This document shows, one piece after another, positions 34,534 to 47,881 of a stretch of 64,000 nt of DNA. This DNA is from Terebella lapidaria (taxonomy: Eukaryota; Annelida; Polychaeta; Terebellida; Terebellidae). How positions within the stretch are numbered: the first letter of the stretch is position 1; the number at the start of each line of letters is the position of its first letter. The position numbers and the translations under genes are program-made. The notes under the pieces were generated by a model, which was given only the letters and a program-made list of their open reading frames with translations, did no database searches and was not told the origin of the DNA. The DNA lies in contig OX424560.1 of NCBI GenBank assembly GCA_949152475.1, positions 42,176,719 to 42,240,718 on the forward strand, read 5' to 3'.

Positions 34534-34840
34534 TCTCTAAGTCTGCTTTCACTTGTATGAATACTAGTATGTACAAGTATTGCTCACTCAGATCAGCATT
34601 GTGTGTGTTGAATTGTACAAGTAAAACTGTTGTAAATCTTGACTTTGATATTGTCTTGTGAATCCAAACCTTGAGCAAACAGACTTTCAATCTTAATGTT
34701 TTTTGCAGATTCCGGTATTAAGGCCACACCAAATTGTAAGGTTGGTCTATGGAATCGCCGCCTATAAAAAAATGAGTTTCACTTTTTTGTAAAAAAAATC
34801 GCCGCTACAAATTTTCACGATATCAAAAATTTTGTTTTTA
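34534..34840 (+). other. ZNF622 3' flank, then the 5' end of a further repeat (H)
   Basis: 34718-34755 reads TTAAGGCCACACCAAATTGTAAGG..GGTCTATGG and is the inverted partner of 53940-53974. The sequence between it and the family A element at 34841 (AAAAAAATCGCCGCTACAAA) resembles 53905-53935 inverted. No clear poly(A) signal was found for ZNF622. Confidence 0.5.
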
Positions 34841-36539
34841 GGTTACCGGACCTTTGGTCCGATAACCTATTGGCATGGCGTTGCGTCCGTCGTCCGTCCG
34901 TCCGTCCGTCCGGGCAAACGGAACGGAGTTTTGGGGATTTCTTAGGGGGAATAAAGCTGAAAACGCCCCACAACCACAGTTTAAGCCAAAAGTGCGGTCT
35001 TATGGGGATTTTTTCAGGACTTATGGGGAAAGTTAAGATAGGAAATTTAACATTGGGTCCGCCCGTAACGCCCATCCGTTCACCCGTCCGTCCGTCCGGC
35101 GTTAACATTTTTATCTTTAAAGTTAACGATCGAATCTTTCTGAAATTTTGCACAAAAATGCCTAAAAATATTTTGAGAAGGAGGTATTTTTTTGTTTTTT
35201 GATTTTCGCATTTTTTTCAAAATGGCGGCCGTTTTTGTCGAAAAACGCTCAATTTTGGACTTTGACGGCCATTTTCGCAAAAACTGTCGGATCAGTTTTG
35301 AGTTTTTGGTTTCAAAAGATTCCCCTCATATACCTCTGTGATATGTATAAGTTTGGTTGCCCTAAATCTGCCGGTTTTCGTGTGGCGGCCATTTTGAATT
35401 TTTGGCGGGTCGGCGAAAAAAAATTTTTTCGCCCCAGATCGCATTACTATCCATTTTGGGCCATTTCTAGAGCAAAAAAAAATTTTCTCCCTTTGAAAAA
35501 AATTTTGGACTTAGAAAATTTTCGGCACTTTTTCCCTTCATAATGGGAGCTGTCCGGACTGTACTCATAGAACGCTTGAAGATAGAGCTTAGAAATTGGC
35601 ACTTTCAAATGGGAAGTCATATATGGCGACTTGTGTGGTGACCTTGAATTTGACCTTGGATGACCTTGAAAGGTCAAAACAGCCATTTTTGGGTCGAAAA
35701 ACGCTCAAATTTGCACCTGGTCTGTATTTTCTCAAAAACTCTCTGATCAGTTTTGAGATTTTTGCTTAAAAAGATTCCTCTTATATACCTCTGCGACGTG
35801 TATAAGTTTTGTTGCCCTTGAATCGCCGATCTCAGTGTGGCGGCCATTTTGAATTTTTGACGAGTCGGCGAAAAAAAAGTTTTTCGCCCCAAATAACATT
35901 ACTATCCATTTTGGGCCATTTCTAGGCAAAAAAAAATTTTCACCCTTTGAAAAAAATTTTGGACTTAGAAAATTTTCGGCACTTTTTTCCTTCATAATGG
36001 GAGCTGTCAGGACTGTACTCATAGAACGCTTGAAGATAGAGCTTAGAAATTGGCACTTTCAAATCGGAAGTCATATATGGCGACTTGTGTGGTGACCTTG
36101 AATTTGACCTTGGATGGCCTTGAAAGGTCAAAACAGCCATTTTGGGGTCAAAAAATGCCCAGATTTGCCTTTGTAGATGAAATGCTTGCAGATAGAGCTC
36201 CTGTTTGCATTATGAACATATAGGAAGACATATATGGCACAACTAATGATGACCTTGAACTTGACGTCAGATGACCTTGAGTGCCAAATGTCTGACTTGG
36301 AATGTGTAAATTGACCTGAGCGGCCTAAACGATTCCACCCAACATATAGAATATCAAATGCCGCACACATACATGTAATGGTTACATCGAAGTTCATACG
36401 GATGACCTTGATTGGTAAATCCCAAGGTCATATGTTTACACTGCGAACCTTGATTGGTAAATCTCAAGGTCTGTTACCTGCCAATGCTGCCATGGCCAAA
36501 CCAAAATTGTCCGGTAACCTATCTTAGCCTTTGGGCTAA
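34841..36539 (+). mobile_element. Family A element with an inserted 173 bp module
   Basis: Termini AGGTTACCGGACCTTTGGTCC and CCGGTAACC..TTAGCCTTTGGGCTAA. After the (CCGT)n run an extra block, 34912-35084, is followed by another (CCGT)n run before the usual head ACATTTTTATCTTTAAAG. Core units are of the ~455 bp type, two copies. Confidence 0.88.
34912..35084. repeat. 173 bp module shared with family E
   Basis: GGGCAAACGGAACGGAGTT..AACGCCCATCCGTTCACC is present at 50053-50225 inside family E with the same length and only a few differences. In both places it is flanked by CCGTCCGT runs. Confidence 0.9.
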
Positions 36540-36865
36540 TTTTATTATTTCACCGCCGCCACTCTCATTTCATCTCGGATAGTTAACGAGCAAAGCGGTT
36601 CGATATAAAATGTAGAAAAATATGGTACTAAGCAGGTTTTTTTTCTAGGGAATGGTTGTACTATTCGTGGTATCAATATGTGTCCTCTTACTTTCTAATC
36701 CCAAAACATTTCCACAGATTTAATAATACCAAGTACCGTTAATTACAGTTTTCTCCATGCAGTTAAGTACAATACAATGTACATGTACTATGATTGATCA
36801 TGATGTGTACAGTTTATGATAATGGCCAGTTCAACAATATTCATCATTGCATTGCCATCATAATT
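36540..36865. other. AT-rich gap between two elements
   Basis: No gene seen; may be the continuation of repeat H interrupted by the family A element. Confidence 0.4.
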
Positions 36866-39800
36866 AAGGCATTTCGGCAGAAATGCCTTTATGGTTTTAG
36901 CAGAATTTTTTTTTTTTTTTTTTTTTTTTTTCTTCTTCCGCCACTTGTGGTTTCCGGACGATAACTTTAGATTGCCTTGACGGATCCTCGTCAAATTTTC
37001 ACCACAAGTCAGAAATGATATGTGGAAGAACCCTATTCTTTTTGAGCCGGATCCGAGGTCCGTGAGGTCTGTGAGGATGAAATCAAGGCTAATTTTGAGA
37101 CTTGGTTTCCGGACGATAACTGGAAAAATATTTACGCAATAGTTGCAGAACTCTGCATGGAGGTTCATATGCCACCAGGGAAGAAGCCTCTTGACTTTGG
37201 GATCGATCCGTCAAACGACCTTTGACCTAGAGGTCGAAATAATTTTTTGCTGATTCATCCTTGAGGCTTCCTGCATATCTCAGAAACCGTGCATCCTAGA
37301 GCGAAACGGACGTTATTTTCGGACTCGTCGCCCTAGACAAACATCTCTAGGGTGTATTATTGTATCCCCCGAACAAAGTTCGGCGGATACTATGGATTTA
37401 CGATCGTCGCGCCGCCGCGTCCGCGTCCGCGTCCGCGTCCGCAGACACTTTCTTGTGAACGCGCTGCAGCTTGCAAATATGAACCGATTTTGATAATATT
37501 TTATATGGACATGTCTTATGGTGAGATCTGGACACCTATCGATTTTGGTTGCCATAGCAACCAAAATAGCCAATTGGCGTAACATTTTGTGCTCAAATTA
37601 GCCTGTTTAACACACATGGGTTGTGAACGCTCTACGGGTGGGAGTTTTCAATGAATGATGATGAAATCGCACAGGCTCAATGAGAAAGACCATCACACGA
37701 AACCTATTGTTTTTCAGAATGATCGAATAAATATTAATAAGTTTGAGAGGTTAACTTATTACGACAATTAAAATACCTACTTTGACATGTGTGATCACTC
37801 CAATAACCTGTACTATGAAAGCAAATTGCACTGGATTCTTGTTCAGAATACAGAACTGATGTTTTTGGTGAAAAAAGAACAATATTACTGAATAAGTTAA
37901 CATTGGTTTTACTAGTTAAGTCTATTATTGACCACAATAAAAATAGTTAAGACGAGAAACATTTATTATTGAGCTCAACAAGGTGAAGGTTTTGTCCAGT
38001 AGAGATTTCACAGGTGTAACCGAATAAGTTAACATTATTTTTACTAGTTAAGTCTATTGTTGACCACAATAAAAATAGTTAAGACAAGAAACATTTATTA
38101 TTGGGCTCAACAAGGTAAAGCTTCTGTGCAGTAGAGATTTCATGGCTGTAGCCGAATAAGTTAACATCATTTTAACTAGTTAAGTCTATTATTGACCTCA
38201 AGAAAAATAGTTAAGACAAGAAACATTTATTATTGAGCTCAACAATTTAAAAGTTTTGTCCAGTAGAGATTTCATGGGTGTAACCGGATAAGTTAACATT
38301 ATTTTTACCAGTAAAGTCAATTTTTACTTCAAATTTCAACTTGAAACCAAGTTTGGCACATATTGTGAATTAAAATATGATTTATGGTGAAAAGATCGAT
38401 CTGGCTCCAATTTTGTCATCTTGAAATGCAGTTTTGGTAAACTTTTACTTGAATATCAGCTTGAAACCAAGTTTGGCACATATTATGAATTAAAATTAAA
38501 ATTAGATCTCAAAGTTGATCTGGCTCCAATTTCGTCATCTTGAAATGTAGTTTTTGTCAACTTTTACTTTGAATTTCAACTTGGAACCAAGTTTGGCACA
38601 TAGTATGAGTTGAAATATGACTTATAGTGAAAAGTTCGATCTGGCTCCAATTTAGTCATCTCGCAACTTGGAACCAAGTTTGTCAAATATTCTGAGTTGA
38701 AATATAGCTTTAGGTGAAAACTTTTATCTGGCTGTAATTTCGTTATTTTTTTCGAACATGTCGAAATGGAAATTCGAATGCAGTGATTTTAGTGGTGATC
38801 TTGAATTCGACCTTCAATAAGCTTGAAAGGTTTCACACTCACAATGTACATCAGTGATATATTTGGGGCAACAGGGATGATAGGGCTATGGGGGATACAC
38901 CCAAGCGGTCGTAGGCGACCGGAAGCGTCTAGTTTTTTTTGATCCGGCTCCGAGGTCCGTGAGGTCCTTGAGGATGAAATCGAGGCTCATCTTCAAACTT
39001 GGTTTCCGGACGATAACTCGAAAAATATTCAGGCAATAGTTGCAGAATTTTGCACGGAGGTTTATATATCAACAGGGAAGAACCCTATTGATTTTGGGAT
39101 CGATACGTCAAACGACCTTTGACCTAGAGGTCGAAATAATTTTTTGCTGAGTCATCCTTGAGGCATCCTGCATATCTCGGAAACGGTGCGTCGTAGAGCG
39201 AGACGGACGTTATTTTCGGACTCGTCGCCCTGGACAAACATGTCTAAGGGGTATTATGGATGAACTTTGACCTTGACCCCAAATTTTTTTGCCGAGTCGG
39301 CATTTTTCGTTTTCGTCGATATCTCGGGAACGGTGTGTCGTAGAGCGAAACGGACGTTATTTTCGGACTCGTCGCCCTAGACAAACATGTCTAAGGGGTA
39401 TTATTGATGAACTTTGACCTTGACCCGAATTTTTTTTGCCGAGTCGGCATTTTTCGTTTTCGTCGATATCTCGGAAACGGTGCTTCGTAGAGCGAAACGG
39501 ACGTTATTTTCGGACTCGTCGCCCTAGACAAACATGTCTAAGGGGTATTATGGATGAACTTTGACCTTGACCCGAAATTTTTTTTGCCGAGTCGGCATTT
39601 TTCGTTTTCGTCGATATCTCGGGAACGGTGCGTCGTAGAGTGAAACGGACGTTATTTTCGGACTCGTCGCCCTAGACAAACATGTCTAAGGGGTATTATG
39701 GATGAACTTTGACCTTGACCCGAAATTTTTTTGCCGAGTCGGCATTTTTCATTTTCGTCGATATCTCGGAAACGGTGCGTCGTAGAGCGAAACGGACATT

Positions 39801-40408
39801 ATTTTCGGACTCGTCGTCCTAGACAAACATGTCTTAAGGGTATTATGGATGAACTTTCACCTTGAAACGAATTTTTTTTGCCGAGTCGGCATTTTTCGTT
39901 TTCATCGATATCTCGGAAACGGTGCTTCGTAGAGCGAAACGGACGTTATTTTCGGACTCGTCGCCCTAGACAAACATGTCTAAGAGGTATTATGGATGAA
40001 CTTTGACCTTGACCCGAAATTTTTTTGCCGAGTCGGCATTTCTCGTTTTCGTCGATATCTCGGGAACGGTGTGTCATAGAGCGAAACGGACGTTATTTTC
40101 GGACTTGTCGCTCTAGACAACATTTATCTTATATGTATTATGGATGAACTTTGACCTTGACTAAAAAATTTTTTGCCAAGTTGGCATTTTTCTTTTTCGT
40201 CGATATCTCGGAAACACTGAGTCGTAGAGCGAAACAGACTTTTTTTTCGGACTCGTCGCCCTAGACAAACATGTCTAAGGGGTATTATTTTAACGGTAAA
40301 TTTTTTTGCGGAGTCGACATTTTTCATTTTCGTCGATATCTAGTATATATTATAAATTAATCATCACACCGAAATGCCTCCAAGGCATCTTTAGGCCTTG
40401 ACGTCTAG
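36866..40408 (+). mobile_element. Family B element with nested family C
   Basis: Starts AAGGCATTTCGGCAGAAATGCC, then a T run; ends CACCGAAATGCCTCCAAGGCATC..GACGTCTAG before TT. The start AGGCATTTCGG is inverted as CCGAAATGCCT near the end. The core (39170-40340) is about eight units of ~147 bp with CGGTGCGTCGTAGAGCGAAA and TTTGACCTTGACCCGAA. After family C, B restarts at an earlier internal position (TTTTGATCCGGCTCCGAGG), so a duplication or second B copy is involved. Confidence 0.85.
37362..38932 (+). mobile_element. Family C element
   Basis: 5' palindrome GTATCCCCCGAACAAAGTTC..GGCGGATAC, then (CGTCCG)n; 3' end GGGGGATAC, the hairpin CGGTCGTAGGCGACCG, then GAAGCGTCTAG before T. The core has ~132 bp tandem units (GAATAAGTTAACAT at 37890, 38022, 38154, about 38285) and a second ~120 bp set (TTGGAACCAAGTTTGGCACA) at 38330-38700. 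Confidence 0.85.
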
Positions 40409-40542
40409 TTACATTCATTTTGATGTTTACAGAGTGGAGGCCATAATAAAGTTTGTACATGTATAACTTGCACAAACTTGTTTCATTCTTTTTAAGGCAT
40501 TTCGGAAGAAATGCCTTTATGTTTTTAGCAGAATTTTTTTTT

Positions 40543-42070
40543 AGGTTACCGACCCTTTGGTCCGATAACCTATTGGCATGGCGTTGTGTCCGTCCGTCCG
40601 TCCGTCCGGCGTTAACATTTTTATCTTTAAAGTTGACGATCGAATCTTTCTGAAATTTTGCAGAAAAATGCCTAAAAATATTTTGAGAAGGAGGTATTTT
40701 TTTGTTTTTTGATTTTCGCATTTTTTTCAAAATGGCGGCCGTTTTTGTCGAAAAACGCTCAATTTTGGACTTTGACGGCCATTTTTTCAAAAACTGTCTG
40801 ATCAGTTTTTAGTTTTTGGTTTCAAAAGATTCCCCTCATATACATCTCTGATATGTATAAGTTTGGTTGCCCTAAATTCGCCGGTTTCCGTGTGGCGGCC
40901 ATTTTGAATTTTGGGCGGGTCGGCGAAAAAATTTTTTTTTCGCCCCAAATCGCATTACTATCCATTTTGGGCCATTTCTAGGGCAAAAAAAATTTTTCAC
41001 CCTTTGAAAAAAATTTTGGACTTCGAAAATTTTCGGCACTTTTTTCCTTCATAATGGGAGCTGTCCGGACTGTACTCATAGAACGCTTGAAGATAGAGCT
41101 TAGAAATTGGCACTTTCAAATGGAAAGTCATATATGGCGACTTGTGTGGTGACCTTGAATTTGACCTTGGATGACCTTGAAAGGTCAAAACAGCCATTTT
41201 GGGGTCGAAAATGCTCAAATTTGCACCTTGTCTGTATTTTCTCAAAAACTGTCTGATCCGTTTTGAGATTTTCGTTTAAACAGATTCCTCCTATATACCT
41301 CTGTGACGTGTATAACTTTTGTTGCTCTTGAATCGCCAATCTCTGTGTGGCGGCAATTTTGAATTCTTGATGAGTCGGCGAAAAAAAATTTTTTTCGACC
41401 CAAATCGCATTACTATCCATTTTGGGCCATTTCTAGGCATAAAAAAATTTTCACGCTTTGAAAAAAATTTTGGACTTAGAAAATTTTCGACCTTTTTTCC
41501 TTCATAATGGGAGCTGTCCGGACTGTACTCATAGAACGCTTGAAGATAGAGCTTAGAAATTGGCACTTTCAAATGGGAAGTCATATATGGCGACTTGTGT
41601 GGTGACCTTGAATTTGACCTTCGATGACCTTGAAAGGTCAAAACAGCCATTTTGGGGTCGAAAAAATGCCCAGATTTTCCTCTATAGATGAAATGCTTGC
41701 AGATAGAGCTCATGTTTGCATTATGAACATATAGGAAGACATATATGGCACAACTAATGATGACCTTGAACTTGACGTCAGATGACCTTGAGGACCAAAT
41801 GTCTGACTTCAGTTGTGTAAATTGACCTGAGCGGCCTAAACGATTCCACCCAGATATATCTTTGTATTATGAACATATAGGATATCAAATGCCGCACACA
41901 TACATGTAATGGTGACATCGAAGTTCACACGGATGACCTTGATTGGTAAATCTCAAGGTCATATGTTTACACTGCGAACCTTGATTGGTAAATCTCAAGG
42001 TCTGTTACCTGCCAATGCTGCCATGGCCAAACCAAAATTGTCCGGTAACCTATCTTAGCCTTTGGGCTAA
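40543..42070 (+). mobile_element. Family A element in the 5' T run of B
   Basis: Starts AGGTTACCGACCCTTTGGTCC, ends TTAGCCTTTGGGCTAA. Core of the ~453 bp type, two units. It sits in the T run following the B 5' palindrome. Confidence 0.87.
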
Positions 42071-42257
42071 TTTTTCCTTTTTTTTTTTTTCTTTTTTTTT
42101 TTCCGCCGTTTTGGTTTCCGACCGATAACTTTAGTTTGCCTCGATATATCTTCGCCAAATTTTCAGCATTGGTCAGACATATTATGTGGAAGAACCCTAT
42201 TGTTTTTCAGCCGGATCCAAGGTCCATGAGGTCCGTGAGGATGAAATCAATGTTTTT

Positions 42258-43706
42258 AGGTTACCGGACCTATGGTCCGATAACCTATTGGCATGGCGTT
42301 GCGTCCGTCGTCCGTCGTCCGTCGTCGTCGTCGTCGTCGTCGTCGTCCGTCGTCGTCGTCGTCCACATTTTTATCTTTTTTGTTTACGGGCGAATTTTTC
42401 TGAAATTTTGCACAAAAATACTTAAAAATAATTCAAGAAGGAGGTATTTTTTAGTTTTTTGATTTTCGCATTTTTTTCAAAATGGCGGCCGTTTTCGACG
42501 AAAAATGCCTGATTTTGGACTTTGGCGGCCATTTTCTCAAAATCTGTTCAGTATCTTTTTTTCTTTTTGATACATAACACTCATCATATGTACTCCTATG
42601 ATGTCTATAAATTTCGTTGCACTTGAATCGCTCGAAGTGGGCCATTTTGGCCCAAACTCGGCCCAGATGGGACTTTCCCATGTTAAATTCTCCTATGCTT
42701 TATAATGGGACACATTATGCCTAATATCTCACTTAATATTGAGATTAGAGACTAGGAATCAATTGTGGACACATAGGAAATGATATATGCTGAATATTCT
42801 CGTGACCTTGAATTTGACCTCTGACCTCAGTTTCAAGGTCAGAGCACAAAATGGCTTATATCTCGCTTATTATGGACTCCACAGCTTAGGAATCAATTGT
42901 GGACATATAGGAAATGATATATGCTGAATATTCTCGTGACGTTGAATTTGACCTCTGACCTCAGTTTCAAGGTCAGAGAACAAAATGGCTTATATCTCGC
43001 TTATTATCCACTCTACAGCTTAGGAATCAATTGTGGACATATAGGAAATGATATATGCTGAATATTCTGATGACCTTGAATTTGACCTTCGATCTCATTT
43101 TCAAGGTCACAGGACAAAATGGCTAATATCTCGCTTGTTATCGACTTTATAGCTTAGCAATCAATTATGAACATATAGGAAATGATATATGCAGACTATT
43201 GTCATGACCTTGAATTTGACCTTTGACCTCATTTTCAAGGTCACAGGACAAAATGGCTAATATCTTCGATTTTACAGCTTAGGAATCAATTGTGGACATA
43301 TAGGAAATGATATATGCTGAATATTCTCGTGACCTTGAATTTGACCTCTGACCTCATTTCCAAGGTCCAAGGACAAACTGGCTCATATCTTGCTCCTCTA
43401 TTGACTGTATGGCTTGGGAATCAAATGTGGACATGTGATAAAGATATATGATATAAAATGATATACACTGAATATTTTGATGACCTTGAATTTGACCTTT
43501 GCCCCTTCATTTTCAAGGCCACAGCACAAAATTGCTAATATCTCGCTGATTATTGAATCTACAGCTTAGCAATCAACTGTGGACATGATATATGCTTAAT
43601 ATTATATATGCTGAATATTCTCTTGACCTTGAATTTAACCAGTGACCTGGCTAACATCTAAAATATTAAACATTGTCCGGTAACCTATCTTTGGCCCTTG
43701 GCCTAA
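42258..43706 (+). mobile_element. Family A element with 134 bp core units
   Basis: Starts AGGTTACCGGACCTATGGTCC, has (CGTCGT)n at 42298-42365, and ends ..TTTGGCCCTTGGCCTAA. The core is about six ~134 bp units (ATGGCT at 42851, 42985, 43119..) with TGACCTTGAATTTGACCT and TTTCAAGGTCA. Confidence 0.87.
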
Positions 43707-44794
43707 TTTTTTTTTTTACTTTGTTTTTCGCTCGATAACTCAAAAAGTATGTAGGCAATGGCTGCAGAACTTTGCTCGGAGATTCATACATCGATAGGGA
43801 AGAACCCTATTGAGTTTGAGAGCAATCCGTCAAACGACCTTTGACCTAGAGTTCGGAAGAGTTTTCGCCCAGTCATCCTTGAGGTTTCCTGCATATCTTG
43901 TAAACGGTGCGTCGTAGAGTGAAACGGACGTTATTTTCGGACTCGTCGCCCTAGACAAATATGTCTAAGGGGTATTATGGATGAACTTTGACCTTGACCT
44001 AAGATTTTTTTCGCTGAGTCGGCATTTTTCGTTTTCATCGATATCTCGGAAACGGTGCGTCGTAGAGCGAAACGGATGTTATTTTCGGACTCGTCGCCCT
44101 AGACAAACATGTCTAAGGGGTATTAAGGATGACCATCGACCTTGACATTGAATTTTTCTGCTGAGTCGGCATTTTTCGTTTTCATCGATATCTCTGAAAT
44201 GGTGCGTCGTAGAGCGAAACGGATGTTATTTTTGGACTCGTCGCCCTAGACAAACATGTCTAAGGGGTATTAAGGATGACCATCGACCTTGACATTGAAT
44301 TTTTCTGCTGAGTCGGCATTTTTCGTTTTCATCGATATCTCGGAAACGGTGCGTCGTAGAGCGAAACGGATGTTATTTTCGGACTCGTGGCACTAGACAA
44401 ACAAGTCCAAGGGGTATTATGGATGAACTTTAACCTTGACCTTGAATTTTTCTGCCGAGTCGGCATTTTTCGTTTTCGTCGATATCTCGGAAACGGTGCG
44501 TCGTAGAGAGAAACGGACGTTATTTTCGGACTCGTGGCACTAGACAATCATGTCTATGGGGTATTATGGATGAACTTCGACCTTGACCTAAATTTTTTTC
44601 GCCGAGTCGGCATTTTAGGTTACCGGACCTTTGGTCCGATAACCTATTGCCGTGGCGTTGCGTCCGTCGTCCGTCGTCGTCGTCCGTCGTCGTCCGTCTA
44701 CACTTTTATCTTTAAAGTTTACGATCGAATCTTTCTGAAATTTTGCACAAAAATGCCTAAAAATATTTCGAGAGGGAGGTACTTTTTAGTTTTT

Positions 44795-47024
44795 AGGAAG
44801 AGCAGGGCTCTTCCTCTATGATGTTGGTTTTTTTTGGATTTTTGAATTTTTTCTTTTGTTTACATTCTTGAAAGTGCCACTTGGAACCACAACAGGCTAT
44901 TCAACTGTGGCTAATTGGGAGGGTCCGGGGCCCGTTGGGAGGAAAATGACGCCCGTGTACCTAATCATGGTTAATGTAATAAGTTATTAGCGATAATAAT
45001 CCCAGGAGACGTGTGTTCCGACCATTTTTTTTTTTGTATGTCACCGTTTCATACCCATCACCACTCCCGTTTTGATCTCCACTGGAACAGTGCTTTCTTG
45101 CAATCATATGCACTCAAAGTTTTGGATATACATTCCGCACAATATATAGATACAGTATGGTATTGCAACAATGAAAGACAAGTTGATACGGCAACATAAT
45201 AATTATGTGTTAGTGGTGGTATTCCATATTCCAGTGGGCAAATTCAATTCTCGTGTGGCCCCGATAAGCAGTCACGGCAGTCGGCCCGCCAGCCAGAGAG
45301 TCACTGAATTGTCCAATCGGGAAGCTGTCTTGGCGGACACACCCACATGTTTATGAAATACACGTGGATACAATGATATGCAAATGATCACGTGAGCGAG
45401 TCCCGCCAATTAGCGTACTGCCCCAAAAAATTGCTGCAGGGTCAAGGTCAAAATGCCAGCCGCCAAGAGATCGTCCAACCATAGAACTCCCAACTGAGTG
45501 CGGTATTTGTGGAAATACTTGTTACGACCCAAATAAATGGTCTTTTCTATGACTCTTTCCTACTTCACTGGTAATACTTCATAAAAATATCACCACCGAA
45601 AGCTTGTTTATGGGGGAATTTAATTAAAAATGCCATTGAAGTGAAGCGAGATTTCAACGAGATTTGACTAAAAGGAACAGTCGGAAACAAACAAACAAAA
45701 CTTGGCAGATTTGCGGAGCTTTTACACGGGAAAAAACTTAGTTTCCTCCTAAAATAAGCAGAAACAAATGGATACTAGATCTAGCACTTTTATCATGTTT
45801 ATGATAGTTTCATATTGCCGACGAGAATTGTCAGTGCTGATTTTGATAGCAGTCACACGAGCGGCGATTCGGGGTGGGGGGTGTGCCTGGGCTACTTCAG
45901 TACTATTTGGCAGCTGACACTACACACTGCACACTGACACAACATGTACGCTGATCTTCAAACCAACATTTGGGCAAGGAGAAACATGATCGCATTGATG
46001 AAAAAAGCTTTCATACATGTCATGAATTATTGGAAATGCAGACAAGTTACTGAAATGTCTCTGCAGTACAAATCAAAACACTGAAAAAAAATCCATAAAG
46101 AAATTTAAATCTAAGACTAAAGCTCAAAAAACATTGTGCCTCCTAAATCAGAAAAACATAATCAGAACCTTGAAAATCTTACACATTGGTCCCAAAAATA
46201 GTTGGGTGATTTTTAAACGTGTTCAACAAGGTAAAGCTTCTGACTTGTAGAGATTTCATGGCTGTAACGGAATAAGTAACATTAGTTTTATTGATCAAGT
46301 CTTATTGGCCACAATAAAAATAATTATTACAAGAAACATTTATTATTGGGTTCAACAATGTAAAGGTTCTGGGGCCCAGACGAGTCGACAGGTACCCAAA
46401 TTCGGGGCGGGTCATACAATTACCTGGATCGGAATTTTGTTACTCGTATTTGAGGAGAAATAAAGATATAGTTTTGAATATTTGTGATAAACACTAGTAA
46501 AATCACAAGAATGACAAGGAAATCATCAGGAAAAAAAACGATAGTTTTATGAGGTCATGACATTGTGATCTTTCTCAAACTTGAAAATACTGGTAATTAC
46601 TGACGAAACAAATAATATGTGTCAAAGATCAATGTCTGGCGTTTACGTGTTACAAATTGCTTCAGTGAGTATCATTCAAATTTTGCTATATATTTGGACG
46701 GGTCGGGTCAGACGACACAGGTACCCGGTTCGGAAATTTCCGACTCACTCGGGCCCTAAAAAGTTCTATCCAGTCATGACTAACCGAATAGGTTATCATT
46801 AGTTTTACTAGTTAAGTCTATTATTGACCACAATAAAAATAGTTACATGACAAGAAAATAGTTACATGACAAATTTATTGGCCCAACAAGGTATAGATTC
46901 TGCCCAGTAGAGTTACAATATGGCCACAACATATATGTACCAAATCAAATACAATATTCAAGGGTTTTTAAATAGTTCTGTGCAAACGTTTTCGAAGCTC
47001 TTCCTTTGAGGCCAGTGGCCCTTG
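44795..47024 (+). mobile_element. Family D element, complete
   Basis: 5' palindrome GGAAGAGCAGGGCTCTTCC; 3' end GCTCTTCCTTTGAGGCCAGTGGCCCTTG before TTT, with hairpin GGCCAGTGGCC. Inserted in a T run of family A (AGTTTTT / GATTTTCG). Its 3' part contains a ~130 bp unit (CAACAAGGTAAAGCTTCTG..) related to the family C core. 44850-46200 has no recognised gene. Confidence 0.85.
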
Positions 47025-47163
47025 TTTGATTTTCGCAATTATTTCAAAATGGCGGCCGTATTCGTCGAAAAATGGCCAATTTTGGACTTTGGCTGTCGTT
47101 TTCTCAAAATCTGTTCAGTAACTTTTTGGGCGGGTTGCGTGCAACCAACCCGCCTATTAGATT

Positions 47164-47660
47164 CACTGTCCGGAATCCGTTTCGGCAGAGGATATTGGAA
47201 AACGATATTTTTCGGTTGGGAAACGATATGTTCGATTGGGAAACGCCAAGCTGCAAGGGGATATGTGTTGTTTTCCTCAATAAAGTATGAAAAAATAGGT
47301 GTAATCGTTAATCAGAAGAAAGACAAACATGCGCTAATGTTGTATAAAGTCTTCAGTGTCGACCAAACCTGCTATACTTGATGTAATATGGTTTTTGTGA
47401 CGTGAAATGCGATGAAAATCACACAGTTTTGAACAAATGAACACTGATGATTTAATATGTGTCTGATGCACACAAAAAGTAACACGAGTCAAGAGAAAGG
47501 TTTATTACATGATCCCCACCGAAAAGAAACATTTTACATCGCCTCATTAATAAATGTTTGCTGATTTTCTGAACCGTTGATGTTTCGGTGGGTAAACGAT
47601 ACTGTTCCGGTTGGAAAACAGTTCTGATATGGGTGTTTCGATTAGTAAACGATAATTTAT
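47164..47660 (+). repeat. Left inverted repeat of element F
   Basis: Pairs with 49510-50010 with roughly 90% agreement by eye, small indels included (for instance GACCAAACCTGCTATACTTG here against TACCAAACCTGCTATAATAG). Confidence 0.85.
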
Positions 47661-47729
47661 TGGAAATTTATGCCCGTTAAGGCTCGTTTTTGGCTATTAT
47701 TCATTCATTCTTATTATTTCTTCCAACAG

Positions 47730-47881
47730 ATGGCGTCTCGCGGCTTCAAGGCCAGGTGTTATAACTGTCATTCCAAGTTTGAAGACTCTAACCACATTGT
47801 GAAGCACTCATTTGACAAACACCAAGAAAAAACCTTTTCTATACTGAGACCCGCTGTGGATGAGGAAACAGGGGAAAATTA
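47730..47881 (+). pseudogene. Short C2H2-like exon inside element F
   Basis: After a good acceptor (TTCTTCCAACAG) comes a 50-residue frame with CYNCHSKF..HIVKHSFDKH, a C-x2-C..H-x4/8-H zinc-finger-like pattern. Its stop TAG is the first base triplet of a reversed family A end (TTAGCCCAAAGGCTAA), so the frame is cut by that insertion. It may be the first exon of a lost transposase or a captured host exon. Confidence 0.45.
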
